A stretch of 6,097 bases of DNA from contig SCVT01000299.1 of NCBI GenBank assembly GCA_004296815.1, positions 1-6,097 of the forward strand. The letters are read 5' to 3'. The DNA comes from Reyranella sp. (GTDB taxonomy: Bacteria > Pseudomonadota > Alphaproteobacteria > Reyranellales > Reyranellaceae). Numbering within the stretch: the first letter of the stretch is position 1; each line of letters starts with the position of its first letter. Under the pieces are notes generated by a model, which was not told where the DNA came from, did not search any database, and worked only from the letters and a program-made list of their open reading frames with translations. Below are positions 1 through 6,084 of this stretch, in pieces. The position numbers were made by a program, and so were the translations under genes.

Positions 1-164
1 TGCGCGACCTCGACCTGGTCGGCGGCGACGTCGTCGAGGTCTCGCCGCCCTTCGACATGAGCGGCAACACCGCGCTCGTGGGCGTCACCATGATGTGGGA
101 GATCCTCTGCCTGCTGGCCGAATCGGTGGCCAAGCGGAAGGGGCGGCTCCCGGCTGCCGCCTAG
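1..164 (+). CDS. Ureohydrolase (agmatinase/guanidinobutyrase-like), C-terminal fragment
   Basis: Only the last 53 complete codons are present, read from base 3 to a TAG at 162-164; the start lies left of the window. The fragment begins RDLDLVGGDVVEVSPPFD and continues through a GNTALVGVTMMWEIL segment. This is the typical C-terminal end of the arginase/agmatinase/formiminoglutamase superfamily: the 'GxDxVEvsPpyD' strand and turn followed by the last helix after 'gnTa'. These enzymes are binuclear-manganese hydrolases that release urea from agmatine or guanidino acids, or cleave related amidino compounds. The metal-binding Asp/His motifs lie upstream and cannot be checked, so the substrate cannot be named. 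The protein ends in a short basic and alanine-rich tail. Its stop codon overlaps the stop of the convergent gene on the other strand. The family call is firm; the specific reaction is open. Confidence 0.85.
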   Translation, partial: RDLDLVGGDVVEVSPPFDMSGNTALVGVTMMWEILCLLAESVAKRKGRLPAAA

Positions 165-1306
165 GCCGCCAGCTCCAGGATCTCCTTCACCTCGGCGGGT
201 GTCGGGATGGGGCGCGGGTTGCGCGGCACCCAGGGCGTGCCCATCGCCTGCTTGGCGATGCGGTCGAAATGCTCGCGGCCGATCTTCACTTCGCTGAGGC
301 TGCGCGGCATGCCGAGGCCGCGGATGAAGCGGTCGAGCACGTCGCCCGCATCCTTGCCGGGCTCGCCCATGGCGGCGGCGATCAGCGCCTGCTTGTCGGC
401 GTTGGCCGTCTTGTTCCAGCGCATCACCGAGGGCAGCATGATGCAGGACGTGTGGCCGTGCGGGACGTCGAACACGGCGCCCAGCACGTAGCCGATACCG
501 TGGCTGGCGCCCATCGGGACGCCGGCCGCGATGCCACCCATTGAGAGCCACGAGCCCTGCTGGCAGTCGAGCCGCGCCTTCATGTCGGCCGGGTCGGCCC
601 TCACGCGCGGCAGGCCGCGCGCCAGCAATGACAGCGCATGCAGCGAGGTCGCGTTGGTGAACTCCGTCGATTCGTTGGAGCAGACGCCCTCGACGCAATG
701 GTCGAGCGCGCGGATGCCGGTCGAGAGGAAGAGCCACATCGGCGTGTGACGCGTCACCTCGGGATCGAGGATCACGGCCTGCGGGATGGTCAGCGGATGA
801 CGGTACATCTCCTTGACCTTGGTCGCCTCGTTGGTGACGCCTGCCATGCCCGAGAACTCGCCGGCCGAAAGGGTGGTGGGGATCGAGATCTGCCGCACGG
901 TGGGCGGCTTCAAGTCCGAGGTGGCGCGGATGCGGTCCATCTCCTCGACTGTCGAGACATCGTTGGCGAGGCAGAGCTGGACCGCCTTGGCGCCGTCGGT
1001 GATCGAGCCGCCGCCCAGGGTGACGATCAGGTCCGCCTTGCCCTCACGCGCCTGGTTGGCGGCGGCCACGATGGCGGAGCGCGGCGAATGGGCGGGCATC
1101 TTGTCAAAGGTTCCGATGCACTTGTTGCCCAGCGCCCGCCGGACCTTCTCGACCTCGTCGGTCTCGCGGTTCAGCGTACCGCTCACCATCAGGAAGACGC
1201 GCTCGGCAGCATGCCTATTCACGATATCTGCGAGCGCCTCGGCCGCCGGCTTGCCGTAGTGGACTTCCTCCATTTCAGTGAAAACGACGCGGCCCGATGT
1301 CAGCAT
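161..1306 (-). CDS. Iron-containing alcohol dehydrogenase family protein, maleylacetate reductase-like (381 aa)
   Basis: This is a predicted cytosolic NAD(P)-dependent dehydrogenase/reductase of the type III (iron) ADH superfamily. The N-terminal Rossmann half carries the nucleotide motif TLGGGSITDGAKAV (residues 96-109, GGGS at 98-101). The helical C-terminal half carries GIRALDHCVEG (197-207), SHGIGYVLG (268-276) and PHG (282-284). At 381 residues it has the normal family length. By alignment to FucO from memory, the His ligands correspond to H203, H269 and H283, but the ligand Asp is R199 and the conserved second His of the HGxxH motif is Y273. These changes resemble the maleylacetate-reductase-like branch more than classical iron ADHs. 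The start chosen is the ATG at 1304-1306, preceded by GGGAGGA with a 5-nt spacer. A longer frame from 1378 would add an uncharacteristic Cys/Arg-rich leader and overlap the divergent gene. The substrate is unknown; a role in ring-cleavage or short-chain keto-acid metabolism is possible. Confidence 0.88.
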   Translation of the reverse strand: MLTSGRVVFTEMEEVHYGKPAAEALADIVNRHAAERVFLMVSGTLNRETDEVEKVRRALGNKCIGTFDKMPAHSPRSAIVAAANQAREGKADLIVTLGGGSITDGAKAVQLCLANDVSTVEEMDRIRATSDLKPPTVRQISIPTTLSAGEFSGMAGVTNEATKVKEMYRHPLTIPQAVILDPEVTRHTPMWLFLSTGIRALDHCVEGVCSNESTEFTNATSLHALSLLARGLPRVRADPADMKARLDCQQGSWLSMGGIAAGVPMGASHGIGYVLGAVFDVPHGHTSCIMLPSVMRWNKTANADKQALIAAAMGEPGKDAGDVLDRFIRGLGMPRSLSEVKIGREHFDRIAKQAMGTPWVPRNPRPIPTPAEVKEILELAA

Positions 1307-1365
1307 TCTGTCCTCCCGGCGGTCCCGATTTGCTATCGTGGCGGTGAAACACGGCAAGGGAAAGC
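1307..1365. promoter_or_regulatory. Divergent intergenic region with weak promoter candidates
   Basis: This 59-bp gap separates the divergent iron-ADH and M20 genes and must supply initiation signals for both unless promoters lie inside coding sequence. For the rightward gene there is an extended -10-like TGCTATCGT (1331-1339, TG-N-TATCGT) with no good -35, followed by AAGGG (1356-1360) 5 nt before the ATG at 1366. For the leftward gene, the - strand reads TTGCCG (1357-1352), a 16-nt spacer and TAGCAA (1335-1330), which is a poor match to sigma70 consensus. That a promoter region exists here follows from the gene arrangement; the exact hexamers are guesses. Confidence 0.35.
1311..1317 (-). 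promoter_or_regulatory. Ribosome-binding site of the iron-ADH-like gene
   Basis: Read on the - strand this is GGGAGGA, and the GGAGG core lies 5 nt before the ATG at 1306-1304. It is a near-perfect Shine-Dalgarno and decides the start against the in-frame ATG 72 bp further upstream at 1378. Confidence 0.75.
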
Positions 1366-2760
1366 ATGACCGGCACACGGGATGGGGCGATCGCCCGCGC
1401 AGAGAAATACTTCGACGATGGCGGCTTCCTCGAGGAGCTGCAGCGGCGGGTGGGCATCCCCACGACCAGCCAGGAAACCGACTCCATGCCGGCGCTGCAG
1501 GAGTACGTCTCCGGCGAGATGAGCCAGTCGCTGGAGAAGCTCGGCTACGAGTGCCAGGTGCTGCCCAACCCGCGTACGGAGTACGGTCCGTTCCTGATCG
1601 CCCGGCGGGTTGAGGATCCTGCCAAGCCCACGGTGCTGACCTACGGCCATGGCGACGTGATCCGCGGCCAGGACGACCAGTGGCGCGCAGGCCTGTCGCC
1701 CTGGAAGATCGTGATCGAGGGCGAGAAGATGTACGGCCGCGGGACGGCCGACAACAAGGGCCAGCACACGATCAACATCGCGGCGCTGGCGTGTGTGCTG
1801 CAGGAGCGCGGGTCGCTGGGCTTCAACTCGACGATCCTGATCGAGACCGGCGAGGAGACCGGCTCGCCGGGCCTCGGCGACTTCTGCAAGGCCAACAAGG
1901 CGGCACTCAAGGCCGACGCGCTGATCGGCTCGGACGGGCCGCGCCTGGACCATCGGCGCCCGACCATCTTCGGCGGCACACGCGGCACGCTGAACTTCAA
2001 CCTCAAGCTCACGATGCGCGAGGGCGGCCATCATTCGGGCAACTGGGGCGGTCTGCTCGCCAACCCCGGCATCATCATGGCGCACGCGCTCGCGACCATC
2101 ACCGACGCGCGCGGCCAGATCCAGGTGCCGGAGTGGCGGCCCAAGACGCTCACCAACTCGGTGCGCGCGGCGCTCGCCGACGCCCATGTCGATGCGGGCG
2201 AGGGCGCGCCCGAGATCAACGAGGATTGGGGCGAGAAGTCGCTGACCCCGGTCGAGCGCGTGTTCGGCTGGAACAGCTTCGAGGTGCTGGCCTTCAAGAC
2301 CGGCAACCCCGACCGGCCGGTCAACGCCATCCCGCCGAGCGCGATCGCCTACTGCCAGCTCCGCTTCGTCGTCGGCACCGATCCGCACGACATCATCCCG
2401 GCGCTGCGCCGGCACCTCGAGAAGCACGGTTTCGGCCAGATCGAGATCGAGCAGGCGCGCGACGTGATCATGAATGCGACGCGCCTCGATCCCGAGAACC
2501 CGTGGGCCAAGTTCGCCGCCGCTTCAATCGAGCGGACGGCGGGCCAGAAGCCCAACATGCTGCCCAACCTCGGCGGTTCGCTGCCCAACGAGGTGTTCAC
2601 CGACATCCTCGGCATGCCGACCGTGTGGGTGCCGCACTCCTACGCAGCCTGCTCGCAGCATGCGCCGAACGAGCACCTGCTGGCGCCGGTGGCGCGCGAC
2701 GGGCTCCGGCTGATGACCGGCCTGTTCTGGGATTTGGGTACCGAGGGCCGGCCGCGCTAA
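1366..2760 (+). CDS. M20 family metallopeptidase (dipeptidase/ArgE-DapE-carnosinase-like), 464 aa
   Basis: This is a predicted cytosolic di-zinc hydrolase of an amide or peptide bond; no signal peptide or membrane segment is visible. The M20 motifs appear in order. YGHGDVI gives ligand H95 and D97. YGRGTADNKGQ gives the bridging D129. ETGEETG gives catalytic E163 and ligand E164. GSDG gives D190, and CSQHAPNEH gives the last ligand H432. The GGHHSGNWGG stretch (220-229) matches the HSG motif of the dimerisation (lid) domain in carnosinase-type M20 enzymes, so the catalytic-lid-catalytic layout is complete. The length is normal for this subgroup. The start at 1366 is backed by AAGGG 5 nt upstream and by the homologous-looking N-terminal helix. 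The gene ends 10 bp before the sigma-factor gene and probably opens the five-gene rightward run. All metal ligands are present, so it should be active. The family contains dipeptidases, deacylases and carbamoylases, and the substrate cannot be read from sequence. Confidence 0.92.
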   Translation: MTGTRDGAIARAEKYFDDGGFLEELQRRVGIPTTSQETDSMPALQEYVSGEMSQSLEKLGYECQVLPNPRTEYGPFLIARRVEDPAKPTVLTYGHGDVIRGQDDQWRAGLSPWKIVIEGEKMYGRGTADNKGQHTINIAALACVLQERGSLGFNSTILIETGEETGSPGLGDFCKANKAALKADALIGSDGPRLDHRRPTIFGGTRGTLNFNLKLTMREGGHHSGNWGGLLANPGIIMAHALATITDARGQIQVPEWRPKTLTNSVRAALADAHVDAGEGAPEINEDWGEKSLTPVERVFGWNSFEVLAFKTGNPDRPVNAIPPSAIAYCQLRFVVGTDPHDIIPALRRHLEKHGFGQIEIEQARDVIMNATRLDPENPWAKFAAASIERTAGQKPNMLPNLGGSLPNEVFTDILGMPTVWVPHSYAACSQHAPNEHLLAPVARDGLRLMTGLFWDLGTEGRPR

Positions 2761-2770
2761 ACTGCCCGGG

Positions 2771-3328
2771 ATGCTGTCCGCCGACGAGGCCGCCGACCTG
2801 ATCGAAGCCATCGCGACCCGTCAGGATCGCGCGGCTTTTGCGAGCCTGTTCCGCCACTTCGCGCCCCGCATCAAGGCCTTCATCATGCGCAGCGGCGCCG
2901 ATGCAGAGGCCGCGCAGGAAGTGGCCCAGGAAGCGCTGATCATGGTGTGGCGCAAGGCCGCGAGCTTCGACCGCACGCGGGCCTCGGCCTCGACCTGGCT
3001 CTACACGATCGCCCGCAACAAGCGCATCGACCTGCTCAGGCGGAGCGGCCGGCCGGCCATCGAGACCGAAGACTGGCTCACGGTATTTGCACCCGAAGAC
3101 GAGGATGCCGACAAATCCGTCCTCGCGGGACAGACGTATACCCGGGTGAAGGAGCTGCTTGGGGGCCTGTCGGCCGATCAACTGGTTGTGATCCAGAAGG
3201 CGTTTTTCGAGGATAAGACGCATACGGTCATCGCCGACGAACTCAAGTTGCCTCTGGGAACGGTCAAATCGCGTATCCGTTTGGCGCTCGCGCGGCTGCG
3301 CGACGCCCTGGAGAAAGACGAGTCATGA
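2771..3328 (+). CDS. rpoE: ECF RNA polymerase sigma factor, RpoE (ChrR-partnered, ECF11-like) type, 185 aa
   Basis: This protein directs RNA polymerase to stress promoters when released by its anti-sigma factor. Region 2 spans about residues 23-92: LFRHFAPRIKAF, then the SGADAEAAQEVAQEALIMVW segment (core binding and -10 recognition), then STWLYTIARNKRIDLLRR. Region 4 spans about 125-180, with AFFEDKTHTVIADELKLPLG leading into the -35-binding helix TVKSRIRLALARLR. The wording closely resembles my memory of Rhodobacter sphaeroides RpoE (HFAPR, KSGAD, TIARN-RID, AFF-D-TH, LPLGT-KSRIRLAL), the singlet-oxygen sigma factor. The gene partner, a ChrR-like protein overlapping by 4 bp (ATGA), agrees. 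The ATG at 2771 is the only usable start, because the frame is closed by a TGA at 2714-2716 and no ATG, GTG or TTG lies between. No Shine-Dalgarno is visible, so translation may be coupled to the M20 gene that ends 10 nt earlier. The exact inducing signal is inferred. Confidence 0.93.
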   Translation: MLSADEAADLIEAIATRQDRAAFASLFRHFAPRIKAFIMRSGADAEAAQEVAQEALIMVWRKAASFDRTRASASTWLYTIARNKRIDLLRRSGRPAIETEDWLTVFAPEDEDADKSVLAGQTYTRVKELLGGLSADQLVVIQKAFFEDKTHTVIADELKLPLGTVKSRIRLALARLRDALEKDES

Positions 3329-3978
3329 GCCGCCATCCGGCGCCCGACGAGCTGCTGCTGGACTACGCCGCAGGTGCGCTGCCCGAAGGGCCGGCGCTCG
3401 CGGTGTCGCTCCATGTCGCGCTCGATCCGGCGGCGCGGGCGACCGTCGACCGGCTGAACGCGGTGGGTGGTGCCCTGATCGACCGAGAGCCCGAGGTGGC
3501 GTTCGACGACGGTTCGCTGGAAAACGTTCTCGCACGGCTGGACCAGGTTGCCGTCGAACCCCGTCGTGAGGCGCCGCGCCCGCGTCCGGGCTTCGAGTGG
3601 GCGCCGGCACCGCTGCTGCCCTATCTGAAGCCGGGCATGGACTGGCGCCGGATCCTGGGCAAGTTCGACGAGATCCGGCTCGACGTTGCCGGCGCCTTCC
3701 ACCGAGTGTCGCTGCTCAGGCTGGAGCCCGGCCGCGGCCTGCCCGAGCACAAGCACACCGGCTACGAATACACGGTCTGCCTGCAGGGCGGTTACACCGA
3801 CAACACGGGCAGCTACAACGTCGGCGACTTCGCGGTCGGTCCGGGGAGCGAAAGGCACGAGCCGATCGCCGATGCGGGCGAGCCCTGCATCGCGCTGATC
3901 GTGGTCGAGGATCCGATTGTGCTGACCGGGCCGTGGGGCCGCTGGCTCAACCCGCTGGTGAAGCGCGGCCTCATATGA
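3325..3978 (+). CDS. chrR: ChrR-like anti-sigma factor with cupin domain, lacking N-terminal zinc cysteines (217 aa)
   Basis: This protein is expected to bind and silence the sigma factor encoded immediately upstream; the two genes overlap by ATGA, which favours coupled translation and matched amounts. Residues 1-75 form the anti-sigma domain, opening HPAPDELLLDYAAGALPEGPAL as in ChrR. Residues 100-217 form the ChrR cupin. In the cupin, the metal ligands H142, H144, E148 (HKHTGYE) and H178 (SERHEP) are all present, each one position from R. sphaeroides ChrR H141/H143/E147/H177 as I remember them. In the anti-sigma domain, the usual H-x3-C-x2-C reads H30-VAL-D34-PA-A37: H4 and H30 remain but both cysteines are replaced. 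The only cysteines (C152, C188) lie in the cupin. The end, TGPWGRWLNPL, is the usual ChrR C-terminus, so the protein is full length. Zinc binding by the N-terminal domain is therefore doubtful, while sigma binding may persist. Confidence 0.9.
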   Translation: MSRHPAPDELLLDYAAGALPEGPALAVSLHVALDPAARATVDRLNAVGGALIDREPEVAFDDGSLENVLARLDQVAVEPRREAPRPRPGFEWAPAPLLPYLKPGMDWRRILGKFDEIRLDVAGAFHRVSLLRLEPGRGLPEHKHTGYEYTVCLQGGYTDNTGSYNVGDFAVGPGSERHEPIADAGEPCIALIVVEDPIVLTGPWGRWLNPLVKRGLI

Positions 3979-3979
3979 T
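3974..3979 (+). promoter_or_regulatory. Possible -10 element (TATGAT) at the end of the anti-sigma gene
   Basis: TATGAT matches the sigma70 -10 consensus at five of six bases and stands out in very GC-rich surroundings. It overlaps the anti-sigma stop codon, about 31 bp before the CMD gene. No recognisable -35 lies 16-18 bp upstream (that stretch is CCCGCTGG-like), and there is no TGn extension. It could allow separate transcription of the last two genes, but may be chance. Confidence 0.2.
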
Positions 3980-3984
3980 TTAGG

Positions 3985-4004
3985 CTCCCCGCTCCGAAGG
4001 GGAG
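3985..4004 (+). promoter_or_regulatory. Hairpin that includes the ribosome-binding site of the CMD gene
   Basis: CTCCCC (3985-3990) pairs perfectly with GGGGAG (3999-4004) across an 8-nt loop, giving a six-pair stem with five G-C pairs. The right arm GGGGAG is also the Shine-Dalgarno of the gene starting at 4010, with a 5-nt spacer ATTTC. In the folded RNA the ribosome-binding site would be hidden. A terminator is less likely because only ATTTC follows, not a U-run, and the next gene starts at once. The pairing is seen directly; regulation by it is inferred. Confidence 0.45.
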
Positions 4005-4009
4005 ATTTC

Positions 4010-4558
4010 ATGTCGCGCATTCCGTATTTCGAGGTCGAGTCGGCCACCGGCAAGCACGCCGAGTTCCTGACCAAGCTCAACCCGAGCCTCAACATCTACA
4101 AGATGCTGGCCAATTCCGAGTACGGGATGAAGGGCTTCATCCGGATGGGCAATGCGCTGCTCTACAAGTGCGAGCTCGACCCCGTGCTGCGCGAGCTGGC
4201 GATCATCCGGACCGGCCGCCTCAGCCGCGCAGCCTACGAGGTCTTCCAGCACGAGCGCATCGGGCGCGAGGTCGGCGTGACCGAGGACAAGATCGCCGCG
4301 CTGCGCGACGCCACCATCGAGGCGGCGGCCTTCAACGACAACGAGAAGGCGGTGCTGCGCTATACCGACGACGTGGTGCGCAACGTCAAGGCGTCGGACA
4401 AGACCTTCAAGGCGGTGCAGTCCTTCCTGACGCCGGGCGCGCTGGTCGAGCTCACCCTCACCATCGGCTACTACATGATGGTCTGCCGCTTCCTCGAGTC
4501 GATGGGCGTCGACGGCGAGGAAGGCCAGGCGGAGTGGCTCAAGACGGCGAAGCTGTAG
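4010..4558 (+). CDS. Carboxymuconolactone decarboxylase (CMD/AhpD-like) family protein without redox cysteines, 182 aa
   Basis: This is a small, all-helical, probably cytosolic protein of the CMD superfamily, which normally assembles as a homo-oligomer. The signature reads RELAIIRTGRLSRAAYE (61-77) followed by VFQHERIGREVGV (78-90), then EDKIAAL, an NDNEKAVLRYTDDVV segment (110-123) and a C-terminal helix LVELTLTIGYYMMVCRF. This fits the family pattern 'rELaiLrvarl...YEw.qH..lare.Gls...i.al'. In AhpD-type peroxidase partners the core is E-x2-C-x2-C-x3-H; here E77-x3-H81 has no cysteine. The only cysteines, C54 and C159, are outside the motif, so disulfide-based peroxidase activity is unlikely. 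The start at 4010 has GGGGAG 5 nt upstream. The gene lies 31 bp after the anti-sigma gene and 17 bp before the M81 gene, suggesting co-transcription. The reaction is unknown; candidates are lactone or beta-keto acid chemistry, or a structural role. Confidence 0.88.
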   Translation: MSRIPYFEVESATGKHAEFLTKLNPSLNIYKMLANSEYGMKGFIRMGNALLYKCELDPVLRELAIIRTGRLSRAAYEVFQHERIGREVGVTEDKIAALRDATIEAAAFNDNEKAVLRYTDDVVRNVKASDKTFKAVQSFLTPGALVELTLTIGYYMMVCRFLESMGVDGEEGQAEWLKTAKL

Positions 4559-4562
4559 GCGC

Positions 4563-4567
4563 AGGAG
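4563..4567 (+). promoter_or_regulatory. Ribosome-binding site of the M81 peptidase gene
   Basis: AGGAG lies 8 nt before the ATG at 4576, inside the 17-bp gap after the CMD gene. It supports the start, which yields the family-typical beginning MAYRVLIAQFMHETNTFS. Confidence 0.6.
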
Positions 4568-4575
4568 TTCGAGAG

Positions 4576-6084
4576 ATGGCGTACCGCGTTCTGATCGCGC
4601 AGTTCATGCACGAGACCAACACCTTCAGCAAACTGCCGACGACGCTGGAGGACTACCGCAAGCGCTGGCTGATCGCGGGCGAGGCGATGGTGCCGCGCTT
4701 CACCGGCACGAAGAACGAGGTCGGCGGCTACATCGACGCGGTGAAGACGTACGGCTGGGAGCCGGTGTGGGGCGGGGCGGCCAATGCCACGCCGTCGGGC
4801 ACACTCACCAAGGAGACCTGGGAGCATATCCGCGACATGATCGTCGGCGCCGCCAAGAAGGCGGGCAAGCTCGACGCGATCTGCCTCTCGCTGCACGGTG
4901 CGGCGGTCACGGCGACCGAGGACGATGCCGAGGGCGCGCTGCTCGAGGCGCTGCGCGGCGTGGTCGGGCCGGACATTCCTGTGGTCGCCACGCTCGACCT
5001 GCACGCCAACGCCACCAAGAAGATGGCGAAGCACGCCAACGCGCTGGTGAGCTACCGCACCTATCCGCACATCGACGGTTATGAGCGTGCGGTGCAGGCC
5101 GCGGCCCTGGTGCAGGAGGCGCTGGAGGGCAAGAAGAAGCCCCGGTGCCTGCTGGTACAGCCGGCCATGCTGGAGGGCGCCGACCATGGCCGCACGACGC
5201 AGCCCGGCCTGATGCGTGAGTTGCTGGCCCAGGCCGACAAGTTCGAGACGGAGCCCGGCATCAACGTCGTCTCGATCCAGGCGGGCTTCACCTGGTCCGA
5301 CATTCCCTACACGGGCCCGTCGGTGGCCGTGAGCTACGAGCCCGCCGTCGAGGCGCGCGCCAAGGCGGTGGCGGCCGCGATGCTCGACGAGATCTGGAAG
5401 CGGCGCGACGAGAGCTCGTCGGACTACCGGCCGATCTCCGATGCGATCTCCGCGGCTCGTGCGGGCGTGGGTAAGGATGGCCCGCTCGTGGTGGCCGACG
5501 GCACCGACAATCCGGGCGGCGGCGGCTACAACGACACGACGCCGGTGCTGCAGGCGCTGCTCGACGCCAAGGTCGAGAACGTGGCGTTCGGCACGATCTT
5601 CGATCCCGGCACGGTCCAGCAGGCCATGAAGGCGGGTGTTGGTGCCACGATCGACGTCGTGCTGGGCGGCCATACCGATCCTTCGATGGGTGGGCCGGTG
5701 AAGGCCAGGGCGGTCGTGAAGATGCTGTCCGACGGCACCTTCAAGAACGACGGGCCGATGAACGCCGGCGTCGAGACCTCGATGGGGCCGACGGCGGTGC
5801 TGCGCATCGGCGGCATCGACGTGGTCACGATCTCCAACCGCATCCAGACCATCGACCTGCAGGTGTTCCTGAGCCAGGGCATCGACCCGCGCACCAAGAG
5901 TGTCGTCGTCGTGAAGAGCGTGCAGCACTTCCGTGCCGCCTACGCTCCGATCGCGCGCGAGATCGTGCTGGTCGATTCCGGCGGCATCTGCTCGCCCGAC
6001 ATCTCGCGGCTGAAGTTCACCAAGCTCCGCCGGCCGATCTGGCCGCTCGACGGCGTCAACGATCCCTATGCGGGTCAGCGCGCA
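4576..6084 (+). CDS. M81 family metallopeptidase (MlrC-like, DUF1485 + MlrC C-terminal domain), 3'-partial
   Basis: 503 codons of genuine sequence are present, and the frame is still open where the contig ends; the last four in-frame codons (to 6096) are adapter. The N-terminal DUF1485 domain covers about residues 1-290 and the MlrC C-terminal domain about 300-490, with VVADGTDNPGGGGYNDTTPV at 305-324. Candidate catalytic and zinc residues are E13 (MHETNTF), H107 (SLHGA), D141 and H143 (LDLHAN) and H165 (TYPHID). Their spacing equals the microcystinase C set E56/H150/D184/H186/H208 as I remember it, with a constant offset of 43. No signal peptide is seen. The FTKLRRPIWPLD segment is typical of the family's C-terminus, so only a few residues are probably missing. 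MlrC hydrolyses linear microcystin peptides, but most M81 proteins sit in soil and marine bacteria without the other mlr genes, so the real substrate is unknown. AGGAG 8 nt upstream supports the start. Confidence 0.92.

Noticed and set aside
152..173. Short imperfect hairpin (GCTG/CAGC) around the convergent stop codons as a bidirectional terminator
   Set aside because: The stem is only four pairs with interruptions and no T-run on either strand, and both arms lie in coding sequence.
638..1369. 243-codon + strand frame opposite the dehydrogenase
   Set aside because: No family features; antisense shadow of a gene with an intact Rossmann motif and a strong ribosome-binding site.
1307..1378. 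24-residue N-terminal extension of the dehydrogenase from an ATG at 1378
   Set aside because: The added residues are Cys/Arg-rich and unlike the family, the frame would overlap the divergent peptidase start, and the internal ATG at 1306 has a near-perfect GGAGG at 5 nt.
1333..2427. 364-codon open frame on the - strand opposite the M20 peptidase
   Set aside because: Low-complexity Arg/Ala/His-rich translation without motifs; the + strand carries all M20 metal-binding motifs over the same bases.
2711..2745. Possible RpoE-type promoter (TGATGA followed by a weak -10) before the sigma-factor gene
   Set aside because: Only a partial match to the TGATCC-like -35 I recall for RpoE/ChrR systems, no convincing -10 at the right distance, and the sequence is fully explained as peptidase coding sequence.
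1680..2801. 373-codon + strand frame within the M20 gene
   Set aside because: Arg/Pro/His-rich shadow in another frame of the peptidase gene, and it would run into the sigma-factor gene.
3985..4009. The hairpin before the CMD gene read as a Rho-independent terminator
   Set aside because: The stem is followed by ATTTC and the next start codon rather than a U-run, and its right arm is the Shine-Dalgarno of that gene.
4471..5928. 485-codon open frame on the - strand opposite the M81 and CMD genes
   Set aside because: It is dominated by Arg, His, Leu, Asp and Gly with no recognisable domain, as expected of a shadow of high-GC coding sequence. The opposite strand encodes a complete, motif-bearing M81 protein.
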